From assembly GCA_007125005.1 (NCBI GenBank), contig SLDY01000035.1, positions 1-64,000 of the forward strand: 64,000 bases of DNA, in the 5' to 3' direction. Positions 8,566-17,714 of this stretch are shown piece after piece. The position numbers were made by a program, and so were the translations under genes. The DNA comes from Natronohydrobacter sp. (GTDB lineage Bacteria; Pseudomonadota; Alphaproteobacteria; Rhodobacterales; Rhodobacteraceae). The notes under the pieces are model-generated. The model was not told where the DNA came from. It saw nothing but the letters and a program-made list of their open reading frames with translations, and searched no databases. Each line of letters opens with the position of its first letter. Position 1 is the first letter of the stretch.

Positions 8566-9298
8566 GAGCAGCGGTTTCGAAATCAAGCCGATGGACCAGT
8601 TCGAGGTCAAGGCGCTGTTTGGCGGCGATGTAAGTTGGTATACGCCGACCAATGTTACCCTCTGGATGGCGCTGACAGTGCTCGCGGCCTCTGCGCTGAT
8701 GATATTCGGTGCGCGCGGTCGGGCCTTGGTGCCAAGCCGTGCGCAATCGGCCGCGGAACTGGCATATGGCTTCGTGCATAACATGGTCAGGGATGTTGCC
8801 GGGCATGATGCAGTGCGCTTCTTCCCCCATATCTTCACGCTGTTCATGTTCGTGCTGTTTGCAAATCTACTGGGCCTGATCCCGTTTGCCTTCACCACCA
8901 CTTCGCATATCGCTGTTACCGCCGTGCTTGCCTTTACCGTGTTCTTATCGGTGACAGCGCTGGGTTTTATCCTCAACGGCGCAAAGTTTCTGGGCCTGTT
9001 CTGGGTCAGTTCCGCTCCTCTTGCCCTGCGTCCGGTGCTTGCGCTTATCGAGTTGATCTCATATTTCGCACGCCCCATCAGCCACTCCATTCGTCTTGCG
9101 GGCGCGATGATGGCCGGGCATGCTGTGGCCAAGGTGTTTGCGGGCTTTGCTGGCGCGCTCGGTGCAGCCTTCTTCGTGCCGGTTCTGGCCGTTACCGCGC
9201 TCTACGCACTGGAGCTTCTGGTGGCCGTGATTCAGGCTTACGTTTTCACAATTCTGACCTGCGTGTATCTGCGTGATGCACTGCACCCCTCGCACTAA
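8555..9298 (+). CDS. atpB: ATP synthase F0 subunit a
   Basis: The 247-residue stator subunit a forms the proton half-channels against the c ring. It has five to six membrane helices. The essential arginine lies in [14 protein letters not shown], and the [11 protein letters not shown] segment near the N terminus is characteristic of alphaproteobacteria. I chose the GTG at 8555: an AGGGGACA ribosome site lies 8 bases before it, and the protein then starts MASESSGF. The in-frame ATG at 8525 would add ten residues and a 41-base overlap with atpI. It is the second gene of the F0 operon; F1 genes are not in the window, in keeping with the split atp operons of this group. Confidence 0.9.
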   Translation: MASESSGFEIKPMDQFEVKALFGGDVSWYTPTNVTLWMALTVLAASALMIFGARGRALVPSRAQSAAELAYGFVHNMVRDVAGHDAVRFFPHIFTLFMFVLFANLLGLIPFAFTTTSHIAVTAVLAFTVFLSVTALGFILNGAKFLGLFWVSSAPLALRPVLALIELISYFARPISHSIRLAGAMMAGHAVAKVFAGFAGALGAAFFVPVLAVTALYALELLVAVIQAYVFTILTCVYLRDALHPSH

Positions 9299-9352
9299 GC
9301 GCGGACGGTCGAATACCTCATCCTGCCAATTCCAACCTCAAGGAGACATGAC

Positions 9353-9589
9353 ATGGAAGGCGATATCGCAGAAATGGGCAAATTCATCGGTGTTGGTCTG
9401 ACCGCCATCGGTATGGGCGGCGCTGCCATCGGTGTGGGCAACATCGCCGGTAACTTCCTGTCGGGTGCATTGCGCAACCCGTCGGCAGCAGCTGGCCAGA
9501 CCGCTATGCTCTTCATCGGCATCGCATTCGCAGAAGCTCTGGGTATCTTCTCGTTCCTGGTTGCTCTGCTGCTGATGTTTGCTGTCTGA
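9353..9589 (+). CDS. atpE: ATP synthase F0 subunit c
   Basis: A 78-residue hairpin of two membrane helices that builds the rotating c ring. The proton-carrying carboxylate is Glu61 in [10 protein letters not shown], and the polar loop is RNPSA (41-45). The first helix is rich in glycine and alanine ([15 protein letters not shown]), as needed for tight packing. There is no Q/E-S/T sodium-binding pattern, so protons are the likely coupling ion. A strong AAGGAGAC ribosome site precedes it, as expected for the most abundant F0 subunit, and a stable stem-loop follows in the gap before the b' gene. Confidence 0.95.
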   Translation: MEGDIAEMGKFIGVGLTAIGMGGAAIGVGNIAGNFLSGALRNPSAAAGQTAMLFIGIAFAEALGIFSFLVALLLMFAV

Positions 9590-9613
9590 GCCTTTCCCGA
9601 CAGTATCCTCACG

Positions 9614-9639
9614 CCGAAGGGGCCGGAAGGCCCTTTCGG
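9614..9639 (+). promoter_or_regulatory. Stem-loop between atpE and the b' gene
   Basis: CCGAAGGGGCC pairs with GGCCCTTTCGG (11 pairs, one G-U) and closes a GGAA loop of the stable GNRA type. It starts 24 bases after the atpE stop and has no T run. It probably protects or defines the 3' end of the atpE message, or lowers read-through so that c is made in excess over a and b. Confidence 0.6.
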
Positions 9640-9664
9640 AGCACAAGGGGCTTAGGGGGACGAC

Positions 9665-10183
9665 ATGGCTGAGACTACAGCTACCGGGGCCGGAATGCCC
9701 CAACTTGATGTATCTACCTTCTCGAACCAGATTTTCTGGCTCATCGTAACGCTGGTAGCACTCTATTTCATTATGTCGCGCGTGGCCCTGCCGCGGATCG
9801 CCGCTGTTCTGGCGGATCGTAGGGGTACCATCACGAGCGATATAGCCGCAGCTGAAGAATACAAGCTCAAGGCGCGTGAGGCGGAAGAGGCCTATACCAA
9901 GGCGCTCGCTGAAGCGCGCGCCGAGGCGAACCGCATTGTGGAGGCAGCGCGTGCAGAAATGCAGGCCGAGCTAGATGTGCAGCTTCAGAAAGCTGATGCT
10001 GAAATCTCTGCCAAGGCAGCTGAATCCGAGCGTCGTATTCGCGAGATTCGCGACAGCGCGCTGGAGATGGTAAGCGACGTTTCGAATGATATCACCGCCG
10101 ATATTCTGGGCGTCTTCGATGCGAAGGCAGACAAGGCCAGCGTGGTTGCGGCTGTCTCGGAACGAATGAAAGGGGGTGCATGA
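9665..10183 (+). CDS. ATP synthase F0 subunit b'
   Basis: A 172-residue peripheral stalk protein with one N-terminal membrane helix (about 20-42, [20 protein letters not shown]) followed by a long charged coiled coil rich in Glu, Ala, Lys and Arg. The NQIFWL and [15 protein letters not shown] motifs mark the b' (AtpX/AtpF2) form found in photosynthetic lineages and alphaproteobacteria, where b and b' make a heterodimeric stalk. It overlaps the b gene by 4 bases (ATGA), which favours equal production of both halves. Confidence 0.92.
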   Translation: MAETTATGAGMPQLDVSTFSNQIFWLIVTLVALYFIMSRVALPRIAAVLADRRGTITSDIAAAEEYKLKAREAEEAYTKALAEARAEANRIVEAARAEMQAELDVQLQKADAEISAKAAESERRIREIRDSALEMVSDVSNDITADILGVFDAKADKASVVAAVSERMKGGA

Positions 10184-10743
10184 TGCTGCGCTTGACAGCT
10201 ATCGCGCTGGTTTTTGCAAGCCCTGCTTTTGCAGCGGCGGAAGGCAAGCCGTTCTTCTCCCTCTACAACACCGATCTCATCGTGTTGATGGCCTTCATCA
10301 TCTTTGTCGGCATCCTGATTTACTTCAAGGTGCACGAAAAGGTTGCTGGGCTGCTCGATAACCGCGCCGTTTCGATTGAGGCGGAGCTTGATGAAGCGCG
10401 CCGACTACGCGAAGAGGCGTTGGCGCTGCACGCGTCTTTCGAGCGCAAGCAAGCTGAGGTCAAGGATGATGCTGCACGGATCGTTGAGAAGGCCAGGATG
10501 GACGCTCAACTTGTTGCAGAGCAGACCAAGGCGGAGATCGAAGCATCGATCATCCGCCGCCTGAAAGCTGCCGAGGATCAGATTGCATCGGCCGAAGCGA
10601 ATGCGCTGCGTGAAGTGCGTGACCGCGCTGTGTCGGTTGCGATTGCGGCAGCGGGGGATGTGCTGGCCAAACAGATGACTGCTTCACGGCGCGACGAGCT
10701 TGTGCAGGTGGGTATCAAGGCGGCTCAGGACCGTCTGCATTAA
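10180..10743 (+). CDS. atpF: ATP synthase F0 subunit b
   Basis: A 187-residue stalk subunit. It begins with a hydrophobic stretch ([18 protein letters not shown]) that looks like a signal peptide, followed by [11 protein letters not shown] and the true membrane helix (about 30-48), then a long coiled coil from about 55 to 175. Such an N-terminal extension is common in alphaproteobacterial b subunits. It pairs with b' to link F0 to F1. Either of two adjacent ATGs (10180 or 10183) could be used; the first overlaps the b' stop by 4 bases and has AGGGGGT before it. A terminator follows 24 bases after the stop and ends the operon. Confidence 0.92.
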   Translation: MMLRLTAIALVFASPAFAAAEGKPFFSLYNTDLIVLMAFIIFVGILIYFKVHEKVAGLLDNRAVSIEAELDEARRLREEALALHASFERKQAEVKDDAARIVEKARMDAQLVAEQTKAEIEASIIRRLKAAEDQIASAEANALREVRDRAVSVAIAAAGDVLAKQMTASRRDELVQVGIKAAQDRLH

Positions 10744-10767
10744 ACACAGATGCATAAGAGACAATTT

Positions 10768-10793
10768 AGCCCTGGCGCAAGCTGGGGCTTTTT
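10768..10793 (+). terminator. Terminator of the F0 ATP synthase operon
   Basis: AGCCC pairs with GGGCT across a GC-rich loop and is followed by a run of five T. It sits 24 bases after atpF and just before the end of the convergent FadR-type gene. Confidence 0.7.
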
Positions 10794-10797
10794 GGTT

Positions 10798-11565
10798 TCA
10801 AACTGCAGAGACGTGCTCGAAGCGCAGACGCGCAATGGCTTCGTTCTTCTCGCTTCGCTTGAGGTCGCTCATCAACTCCTCGACATAATCCAGATGCGCG
10901 CGCGCCGCAGCACCGGCGCCTGCCGGATCCCGCTTTTGGAGCGCATCATTGATAGCTTTATGCTGTGCAAGCAACTCGTCGCGTGTCCCGCGCTGGCGGA
11001 AGATCATCTGTCGATTGTAGAACACGCCTTGATGAAGCAAGTTGAACATAGCGCGCATCATATGCAGCATGACGATATTGTGCGATGCTTCCACGATCGA
11101 GAGATGAAATTCGGCATCTAGGCGCGCTTCTTCAGTCGGGTCACGCAGCAGATGCGCCGCTTCCATCTTTTGATAGATTGCATCAATGATTTTGAGGTCC
11201 ATCTCCGACCCATATCGCGCCGCCCGTTCTGCAGACATGCCCTCCAGGTCGCGCCTGAAGCTGATATAGTCGAACAAAGCTTCGTCATGGCTTGCGAAGA
11301 GACGCACCAGCGAATCCGAGAAAGCCGAGTCCAACAAGTCTGCGACGTAAATTCCTGCGCCCGCTTTGCTGGTCAGCAACCCGCGTGTCTGCAGTTCTGC
11401 AATCGCCTCGCGGAGTGACGGGCGCGAAACTCCGAGCTTGTCAGAAAGCTCACGTTCAGAGGGCAGACGCTCGCCGGGGCGTAGAATGCCGCGCAGTAAT
11501 AACAACTCTATCTGACGCACAACGCTGTGCGACAGCTTCTCAGGCTGTATCCGCTGAAAAGGCAT
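10798..11565 (-). CDS. GntR/FadR-subfamily transcriptional regulator
   Basis: A 255-residue regulator with an N-terminal GntR winged helix (about 8-75; GERLPSERELSDKLGVSRPSLREA) and a C-terminal FCD all-helical effector domain. The FCD metal or ligand histidines are suggested by DAEFHLSIVEASHN and HKAIN. Relatives such as PdhR, LldR and GlcC respond to pyruvate, lactate or glycolate and repress nearby catabolic genes, but no such gene is adjacent here. The target and ligand are therefore unknown. The open frame extends upstream to 11937 through the OmpA gene; the start at 11565 (MPFQRIQPEKLS) is where the family begins. Confidence 0.88.
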   Translation of the reverse strand: MPFQRIQPEKLSHSVVRQIELLLLRGILRPGERLPSERELSDKLGVSRPSLREAIAELQTRGLLTSKAGAGIYVADLLDSAFSDSLVRLFASHDEALFDYISFRRDLEGMSAERAARYGSEMDLKIIDAIYQKMEAAHLLRDPTEEARLDAEFHLSIVEASHNIVMLHMMRAMFNLLHQGVFYNRQMIFRQRGTRDELLAQHKAINDALQKRDPAGAGAAARAHLDYVEELMSDLKRSEKNEAIARLRFEHVSAV

Positions 11566-11663
11566 CGTTAATAGCCCCCGAACTACATAGCTTTCAAAAC
11601 TGCACAAGAAATGCGCGCATATTGGTAAAAAGATATGACCAGAATTGCGTATTCGCAACAAGA

Positions 11664-11687
11664 AAGGCCAGCCCAAGGGCTGGCCTT
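11664..11687 (-). terminator. Terminator-like perfect hairpin after the OmpA-type lipoprotein gene
   Basis: AAGGCCAGCCC and GGGCTGGCCTT form an 11-base perfect inverted repeat with only AA between them. On the minus strand it is followed by TTTCTTG, consistent with a terminator 20 bases downstream of the lipoprotein stop and separating it from the FadR-type gene. Confidence 0.7.
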
Positions 11688-11707
11688 CTTCAAAAATCAC
11701 GCAGAAC

Positions 11708-12355
11708 TCAGGTAGGTTGATGTGGCCGAATGAAGATTTCAACCCGTCTGTTTTGCCGGCGTCCTTCAGGCGTGGCATTGCTCGCAACAGGTTGGGTAAG
11801 CCCGCGCCCGATGGTCTGGATGCGGCTCGCCGAAACGCCCTGAGATAACAACACCTGCGCAACCGACGAGGCGCGCCGCTCTGACAGACCCTGATTATAG
11901 GCTGCAGAACCTGTGTTGTCGGTATGACCGATGACAATCACATCGCTGCGCGGGAAATCTACCAGATTTCTGGAAATCACGCGCAAATCCTGCTGCAGAT
12001 CAGGGCGCAGAGTTGCGCTATCCACTGCAAAAAGCAGATCCTGCGGTAATGTCAGGATAAGCTCCTGACCAGTATTGCGGACATTGACATTGTCGCCCAA
12101 CTGCCGACGCAGTTCAGCCGCCTGACGATCAAGCTGCTGACCGATCAGAGCGCCCGCAGTGCCCCCGATGATAGCACCGCCAACAGCACGGCGAGCATCT
12201 CCATCACTTGTTGCCGCTCCTATCACACCGCCAACTGCGGCGCCGGTCAAAGCGCCGGTCAGGGTTCGGTTTTGAGGGTTGTTCGGGTCTGGGGCGCAGG
12301 CCACGAGTAGAAATGCGGCGCTGCTTATTCCGATCACGGGCAGAGAAAGTTTCAT
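11708..12355 (-). CDS. OmpA-family outer-membrane lipoprotein
   Basis: A 215-residue lipoprotein. The signal peptide ends in LLVAC, so Cys20 is the lipidation site. A glycine-zipper region follows (about 34-72, TGAAVGGVIGAAT and GGTAGALIG), and the C-terminal half is an OmpA-like peptidoglycan-binding domain with IGHTDNTG and the LSERRASSVAQVL helix ending in NRRVEIFI. It probably tethers the outer membrane to the wall. This arrangement resembles YiaD-type lipoproteins. It has its own terminator. Confidence 0.9.
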   Translation of the reverse strand: MKLSLPVIGISSAAFLLVACAPDPNNPQNRTLTGALTGAAVGGVIGAATSDGDARRAVGGAIIGGTAGALIGQQLDRQAAELRRQLGDNVNVRNTGQELILTLPQDLLFAVDSATLRPDLQQDLRVISRNLVDFPRSDVIVIGHTDNTGSAAYNQGLSERRASSVAQVLLSQGVSASRIQTIGRGLTQPVASNATPEGRRQNRRVEIFIRPHQPT

Positions 12356-12434
12356 GCGATGCTCTCCAGATGCATTGACATCATATACCTGACGAAACGC
12401 ATCATGGTCATATCACGTTCCATTTACAATCCAG

Positions 12435-13292
12435 TCATTCTCTGTGCCCGGCATCAAGCCGCGCAGCCTCCCAGCCTAGCATCGCGCGTTTGCGCGAAAG
12501 GCCCCAGTGATACCCGCCCAATTCACCCGAGCCGCGAAGGCAGCGATGGCAGGGAATGAGAAAACTGATCGGGTTGCGCCCGACGGCTGTTCCGACGGCC
12601 CGTGCGGCCCGTTCAGAGCAGACCCGCTTACCGATTTCGCCATAGCTGGTGACATGGCCCAGAGGCACATGCAAAAGCGCTTCCCAGACCTTGATCTGAA
12701 AGGGGGTGCCCATGAGATGCAGCTTGGCTTTGCCCGATTGCATCATGGCTGCTGCAAGATGCGGTGCGGCCGGGGCAGGGTCGAGAAGATAATCTGCTTC
12801 AGGCCAGCGCCCCTTCATGTCGGCAAGGGTCGCCTCTTCCTGATTGTCATCGCAAAACGCAAGTCCACATAGCCCCCTTTCGGTTGCCATGGCCAACGCC
12901 TTGCCGAAAGCGGTGTCATGCCAGCCATAGAACACCTTGATCCCGGCACCTTGGCGCGCATACGCCCCCGGTGTCATCGCCTCCCAACGCAGAAACAGAT
13001 CATGCAGGCGTGCTTGCCCTGAAAGACCGAGTTCTTGTGCGGCTTCGAGCGTTGTGAAACGGTGTTGAAGCAGAGTGCGGGCATGCGCAAGCGTCAGATA
13101 TTGCTGATAGCGCTTCGGTGAGAGGCCAACCCACTGGCTGAACACGCGTTGAAAATGCGCAGCGCTCATTCCCATTCGTTGAGCAAGCTCGTCAAGGCTT
13201 TGCTGTGTTCCGCCGGGCGCATCAATGAGCGCGATCGCACGTTCCATGACGCGGTAATGATAATCGCTCCTTGTCATTATAAGCTCGTCCAT
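12435..13292 (-). CDS. Ada-like AraC-domain / methylated-DNA cysteine methyltransferase
   Basis: A 285-residue fusion: an AraC-type helix-turn-helix at the N terminus (about 10-110, including LDELAQRMGMSAAHFQRVF) and an O6-methylguanine-DNA methyltransferase at the C terminus (about 115-275) with the PCHR motif carrying the methyl-accepting Cys. It lacks the zinc-binding N-terminal domain of E. coli Ada that repairs phosphotriesters. It therefore should repair O6-alkylguanine and may also regulate transcription, though the usual methylation switch is missing. An AGAGG lies five bases before the ATG at 13292; the ATG at 13277 has a poorer site. It is divergent from the MFS gene. Confidence 0.88.
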   Translation of the reverse strand: MDELIMTRSDYHYRVMERAIALIDAPGGTQQSLDELAQRMGMSAAHFQRVFSQWVGLSPKRYQQYLTLAHARTLLQHRFTTLEAAQELGLSGQARLHDLFLRWEAMTPGAYARQGAGIKVFYGWHDTAFGKALAMATERGLCGLAFCDDNQEEATLADMKGRWPEADYLLDPAPAAPHLAAAMMQSGKAKLHLMGTPFQIKVWEALLHVPLGHVTSYGEIGKRVCSERAARAVGTAVGRNPISFLIPCHRCLRGSGELGGYHWGLSRKRAMLGWEAARLDAGHRE

Positions 13293-13429
13293 CTGTGCCT
13301 CTGCTGTTGTTCATCAATACTACTCTGCCAGACTGCGCGCGCGACACGAAACCTGTGCAAAAGCGCGGTTGCAAGTGCTTCACGCGTGAAATAAGTGTTC
13401 AAAATCCGCGTACCTTTTGGGCAAACGCC

Positions 13430-14608
13430 ATGAAAATCGGTCTCTTTTTTCTTGTCATCGGCTATCTTCTGAGCCAGTTTTATCGCTCTTTTCTTGCGGT
13501 GCTGGCAGGGCTTCTGCGAACCGATATCGGGGTAAGCGCCGATGATCTGGCATTTTCCTCCGGGCTTTGGTTCCTCGTCTTTGCGCTGATGCAGTTGCCC
13601 GTGGGTTGGGCGCTGGATCGCTTCGGACCAAGGCGCACGACGGCACTCATGTTGGGGATCGGTGGTACTGGTGGTGCAATGCTCTTTGCCGCCGCGCAAT
13701 CGGCATTGCATGTGCATCTTGCAATGGCACTTCTGGGGATTGGCTGCGCACCTGTGTTGATGGCCTCCTACTACATTTTTGCGCGCAGCTTCCCGCCTGT
13801 GGTTTTCGCCACGCTCGCCGGGGCAGTAATTGGCTTTGGTTCGTTGGGCAATATCCTTGGCGCATTGCCGATGGCATGGGCGGCCGAGGTCATTGGGTGG
13901 CGCGAATCGCTGCTGTTGGTGGCAGGTATCAATGCCTTAGTGGCCGTCGTGCTGTGGCGCGTTATCCCCGACCCACCGCCAGCCACTGCGCCGGATGGTG
14001 CGCCGGGCAGCTTGCTTGATCTGCTGCGCATCCCGGCGCTGTGGTTGCTCATACCGCTGCTGATCGTGAATTACGCCCCAGCCGCCGGGTTGCGCGGGCT
14101 TTGGGCAGGGCCGTTCTATGCTGATCTATATGGAGCCAGCGCCTCTGGCATCGGGCAGGTCACTCTTCTTATGGCGCTTGCAATGATCGCGGGAAATTTC
14201 GCCTATGGTCCGCTGGACAGGCTCTTTGGCACGCGCAAGGGTGTAATCCTCGTTGGCAATCTCTGCGGCACAGTTTGTCTGGGCGCGCTCTGGCTGTTTC
14301 CGCTCTCAGGCTTCTGGCAGACTGGATTCCTTCTCGCCGGAGTTGGATTTTTCGGTGCTTCTTTCCCGATGATGATGGCGCATGGTCGCAGTTTTTTTCC
14401 GCCGCATCTTACAGGGCGCGGGGTAACGCTACTGAATCTGTTCTCCATTGGCGGAGTCGGGGTGTTACAGACGCTCAGCGGGCGGATCCATGCAATTGCA
14501 CCCGCAGCGCCCCCCGAAGCCGCCTATCAGGCATTATTTGCGTTTTTCGGGTTGCTGCTGCTGATTGGATGCGTGATTTACGCCTTCTCAGAGGACCGGA
14601 CAGACTAG
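13430..14608 (+). CDS. Major facilitator superfamily transporter
   Basis: A 392-residue inner-membrane carrier with about 12 hydrophobic helices and the MFS loop signature between helices 2 and 3 (GWALDRFGPRRTTA, about 63-76). The C-terminal half repeats the pattern with GPLDRLFGTRKG. The substrate is not evident. The open frame starts at 13295, but the ATG at 13430 (MKIGLFFLVIGYLLSQFYRS) places the first helix correctly, and the longer version would add an improbable hydrophilic leader. The intergenic region to the divergent Ada-like gene includes a perfect 12-base palindrome at 13379-13390. Confidence 0.85.
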   Translation: MKIGLFFLVIGYLLSQFYRSFLAVLAGLLRTDIGVSADDLAFSSGLWFLVFALMQLPVGWALDRFGPRRTTALMLGIGGTGGAMLFAAAQSALHVHLAMALLGIGCAPVLMASYYIFARSFPPVVFATLAGAVIGFGSLGNILGALPMAWAAEVIGWRESLLLVAGINALVAVVLWRVIPDPPPATAPDGAPGSLLDLLRIPALWLLIPLLIVNYAPAAGLRGLWAGPFYADLYGASASGIGQVTLLMALAMIAGNFAYGPLDRLFGTRKGVILVGNLCGTVCLGALWLFPLSGFWQTGFLLAGVGFFGASFPMMMAHGRSFFPPHLTGRGVTLLNLFSIGGVGVLQTLSGRIHAIAPAAPPEAAYQALFAFFGLLLLIGCVIYAFSEDRTD

Positions 14609-14672
14609 CGCCCCTTCACCTTTGCATGGATATGCGTTAGGTGCAGCGCCGACGTGTGAAAAGGAGGCCAAG

Positions 14673-15695
14673 ATGGGCTACAAGGTCGTCATCGCAGGCG
14701 CCACAGGCAATGTGGGCCGCGAAATGCTGAATATTCTGGCCGAGCGGGAATTCCCGGTCGATGAAATCGCCGCACTGGCCTCGCGCCGCAGTCTGGGCAC
14801 GGAAGTCAGCTTTGGCGACAAGACCCTGAAATGCCAGGATCTGGAACAGTTCGATTTCACGGGCTGGGACATTGCCTTTTTTGCCATCGGGTCGGATGCG
14901 ACCAAAATCTATGCCCCGAAAGCCGCATCGCAGGGCTGTGTAGTTATCGATAATTCCTCTCTCTATCGCTATGACCCGGATGTGCCGCTGGTCGTGCCGG
15001 AAGTGAACGCGGCCGCTGTCGATGGCTACACGAAAAAGAATATCATCGCCAATCCCAACTGCTCGACCGCGCAGATGGTTGTAGCGCTCAAGCCGCTGCA
15101 TGACCGGGCGCGGATCAAACGCGTGGTGGTGAGCACCTATCAATCGGTCTCGGGCACCGGCAAAGAGGCGATTGACGAGCTGTGGAACCAGACCAAGGGG
15201 CTCTATGTGCCCGGTCAGGAAGTTGCGCCATCGGTCTATCCCAAGCAGATCGCCTTCAATGTGATCCCGCATATCGATGTGTTCCTTGATGATGGCTCCA
15301 CCAAGGAAGAATGGAAGATGGTCGCCGAAACCAAAAAGATCATGGACCCGAAGATCAAGCTGACCGCGACATGTGTGCGCGTGCCAGTTTTCGTAGGCCA
15401 CTCGGAAGCGATCAATATCGAATTCGAGGATTTCCTCGATGAGGAAGAAGCCCGCGAGATCTTGCGCGAGGCGCCGGGTATTCTGGTGGTCGATAAGCGC
15501 GAAGCAGGCGGCTATATCACGCCGGTCGAATGTGTAGGCGAATACGCGACCTATGTCAGCCGGATACGGCAGGACTCGACTGTGGAGAATGGCCTGAATC
15601 TCTGGTGTGTCTCGGACAACCTGCGCAAGGGCGCGGCATTGAATGCTGTGCAGATTGCAGAAGTCCTCGGCAATCGTTGCTTGAAAAAAGGCTGA
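14673..15695 (+). CDS. asd: Aspartate-semialdehyde dehydrogenase
   Basis: A 340-residue enzyme that reduces beta-aspartyl phosphate to aspartate semialdehyde with NADPH, feeding lysine, diaminopimelate, threonine and methionine synthesis. The N-terminal Rossmann motif is VIAGATGNVG, and the active-site Cys130 lies in NPNCSTAQ. A conserved QSVSGTG follows at about 155. The start at 14673 has a perfect AAGGAGG at 14661-14667, so the longer frame from 14622 is not used. A strong terminator with seven T follows the stop, so the gene is probably transcribed alone. Confidence 0.96.
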   Translation: MGYKVVIAGATGNVGREMLNILAEREFPVDEIAALASRRSLGTEVSFGDKTLKCQDLEQFDFTGWDIAFFAIGSDATKIYAPKAASQGCVVIDNSSLYRYDPDVPLVVPEVNAAAVDGYTKKNIIANPNCSTAQMVVALKPLHDRARIKRVVVSTYQSVSGTGKEAIDELWNQTKGLYVPGQEVAPSVYPKQIAFNVIPHIDVFLDDGSTKEEWKMVAETKKIMDPKIKLTATCVRVPVFVGHSEAINIEFEDFLDEEEAREILREAPGILVVDKREAGGYITPVECVGEYATYVSRIRQDSTVENGLNLWCVSDNLRKGAALNAVQIAEVLGNRCLKKG

Positions 15696-15715
15696 CGGCC
15701 CGGACAGTGTGATGT

Positions 15716-15750
15716 AAAGGCACGCGCCGAGAGGTTGCGTGCCTTTTTTT
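15716..15750 (+). terminator. Rho-independent terminator after asd
   Basis: AAAGGCACGC pairs with GCGTGCCTTT and runs directly into T residues ending at 15750, making a textbook terminator 21 bases after the asd stop. Confidence 0.88.
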
Positions 15751-15786
15751 CTGAACGGGTATCTTATGGCCGATTTCGGAAACTGC

Positions 15787-15801
15787 GTTTCGTATCGAAA
15801 C
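15787..15801. promoter_or_regulatory. Perfect inverted repeat upstream of fhs
   Basis: GTTTCG-TAT-CGAAAC is a perfect 15-base inverted repeat in the 156-base gap between the asd terminator and fhs. Its size fits a dimeric regulator site, but the regulator is unknown. Confidence 0.35.
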
Positions 15802-15906
15802 CGGTTGCGGCGCATCTGGCGGTGAAAATGTCGCAATCACATCTCCCCGTCGCGATCCGGCCCGGTATAGCGGGGCAAACCGCACAACCTGCGAGGGGAA
15901 CAGGAC

Positions 15907-17583
15907 ATGGCCTTCAAGACCGATATAGAAATTGCGCGTGAAGCAAAGAAACGACCGATCCAGGAGATTGGTGCGAAACTTGGCATCCCAAGTGAACATT
16001 TGCTGCCTTTCGGGCATGACAAGGCAAAGGTCGGCCAGGAGTTTGTTGCGGATGCGCGTGCGCGCAAACGCGGCAAACTGATCCTTGTAACCGCCATTAA
16101 CCCAACACCTGCGGGCGAGGGCAAGACCACAACAACAGTGGGCCTTGGTGACGGTTTGAACGCTATCGGTAAGAAAACTGCGATCTGCATCCGCGAAGCC
16201 TCACTCGGTCCGAATTTCGGGATGAAGGGCGGGGCTGCCGGTGGCGGATATGCCCAAGTTGTGCCGATGGAAGATATGAACCTTCATTTCACCGGTGATT
16301 TTCACGCGATCACATCGGCGCATAACCTGCTCTCTGCGATGATCGACAACCATATCTATTGGGGCAATGAGCTGGAGATTGATGAGCGCCGCATCACCTG
16401 GCGCCGTGTCATGGACATGAACGACCGCGCGCTGCGAGATATGGTGATCTCGCTGGGTGGTATCTCGAACGGATTTGCGCGCCAGACCGGGTTCGATATC
16501 ACTGTGGCCTCGGAAGTGATGGCGATCCTTTGCCTTGCTGCCGATCTGGAGGATTTACAGCGGCGTCTTGGTGATATCGTTGTGGCGTATCGACGCGACA
16601 AGACTCCCATCTATTGCCGTGACATCGGGGCCGAGGGCGCAATGACTGTGCTGCTGAAGGATGCGATGCAGCCTAATCTTGTGCAGACGCTCGAGAACAA
16701 TCCGGCCTTCGTGCATGGAGGACCATTCGCCAATATCGCGCATGGCTGCAACTCCGTCGTTGCGACACAGACGGCGCTTGGATTGGCGGATTATGTCGTG
16801 ACCGAAGCCGGGTTCGGGGCCGATCTCGGGGCAGAGAAGTTCTTCAACATCAAATGCCGCAAGGCCGGGTTGAAACCTGCTGTCGCAGTGATCGTGGCGA
16901 CCGTGCGCGCGATGAAGATGAATGGCGGTGTGGCGAAAGCTGATCTCGGATCTGAAAATGTGGAGGCCGTGAAGAAAGGTTGCCCAAATCTTGGACGCCA
17001 CATCGAGAATGTGAAATCCTTTGGGGTTCCGGTTGTGGTGGCGATTAACCATTTTCATTCCGATACCGAAGTAGAGATCGAAGCAGTGAAGGAATATGTC
17101 GCTTCTCTGGGTTCAGAAGCCATCCTGTGCCGACATTGGGCTGAGGGATCGCAAGGGATAAAGGCGCTTGCAACACGGGTTGCAGAGCTTGCAGATGGCG
17201 ATTGGACGCAGTTCTCACCTCTCTATGGCGATGACATGCCGCTGTTCGAGAAGATCGAGACAATCGCGCGGCGGATTTATCGAGCTGATAATGTGTTGGC
17301 AGATGCAAAGATACGCAATCAATTGAAGGAATGGGAAGCAGCGGGATATGGCGCGCTCCCGATCTGCATGGCCAAGACACAATACTCGTTCTCGACAGAT
17401 CCGGATTTGCGTGGTGCGCCACTCAACCATTCGGTGCCTGTGCGTGAGGTCAGGCTTGCGGCTGGAGCGGGGTTCATTGTCGTGATTTGCGGTGAGATCA
17501 TGACGATGCCGGGGCTGCCCAGGAAACCAGCGGCGCAGACGATCCGGTTCAACGATCTCGGAGTGATCGAAGGCCTGTTCTGA
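15907..17583 (+). CDS. fhs: Formate-tetrahydrofolate ligase
   Basis: A 558-residue enzyme that makes 10-formyltetrahydrofolate from formate, THF and ATP. The nucleotide loop [10 protein letters not shown] (about 66-75) and the conserved [10 protein letters not shown] and [12 protein letters not shown] stretches are intact, and length matches the usual 555-560 residues. A GAGGGGA ribosome site precedes the ATG. With the chorismate mutase and folD downstream it forms a short one-carbon cluster in which FolD interconverts 10-formyl- and methylene-THF. In Rhodobacteraceae Fhs and FolD are often used to assimilate or oxidise C1 units from methylated compounds; no such genes are visible in this window. 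Confidence 0.97.
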   Translation: MAFKTDIEIAREAKKRPIQEIGAKLGIPSEHLLPFGHDKAKVGQEFVADARARKRGKLILVTAINPTPAGEGKTTTTVGLGDGLNAIGKKTAICIREASLGPNFGMKGGAAGGGYAQVVPMEDMNLHFTGDFHAITSAHNLLSAMIDNHIYWGNELEIDERRITWRRVMDMNDRALRDMVISLGGISNGFARQTGFDITVASEVMAILCLAADLEDLQRRLGDIVVAYRRDKTPIYCRDIGAEGAMTVLLKDAMQPNLVQTLENNPAFVHGGPFANIAHGCNSVVATQTALGLADYVVTEAGFGADLGAEKFFNIKCRKAGLKPAVAVIVATVRAMKMNGGVAKADLGSENVEAVKKGCPNLGRHIENVKSFGVPVVVAINHFHSDTEVEIEAVKEYVASLGSEAILCRHWAEGSQGIKALATRVAELADGDWTQFSPLYGDDMPLFEKIETIARRIYRADNVLADAKIRNQLKEWEAAGYGALPICMAKTQYSFSTDPDLRGAPLNHSVPVREVRLAAGAGFIVVICGEIMTMPGLPRKPAAQTIRFNDLGVIEGLF

Positions 17584-17584
17584 A

Positions 17585-17651
17585 GAATCGGGACGCGGGA
17601 CGGCGCTTGTGCGGCTTTGCCGCACGTCGCCCCGCCCACCGTCCCGTATTC
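17585..17651 (+). other. Long imperfect RNA-type hairpin between fhs and chorismate mutase
   Basis: Four nested pairings build a rod of about 67 bases: GAAT/ATTC outside, CGGGACG/CGTCCCG, GGCG/CGCC and an inner GTGCGGC-TTT-GCCGCAC. There is no T run after it, so it is not a standard terminator. It may act as an attenuator, a processing site or a small RNA. Its two arms have mismatches and bulges as in a real RNA rather than an exact DNA repeat. Confidence 0.5.
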
Positions 17652-17714
17652 CCTAAATTGAAACTCGCCGACCTAGCGGTTACGAGAGCCTGATGAAGCA
17701 AGTGAGGATGGTTC

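Noticed and set aside
13379..13390. Palindrome TTCACGCGTGAA between ada-like and MFS genes
   Set aside because: It is perfect but short and GC-rich, with no second copy, so I did not list it as an operator.
14637..15836. Long minus-strand open frame antisense to asd
   Set aside because: It follows the codon structure of asd in the opposite strand, as often occurs in GC-rich DNA, and has no recognisable domain.
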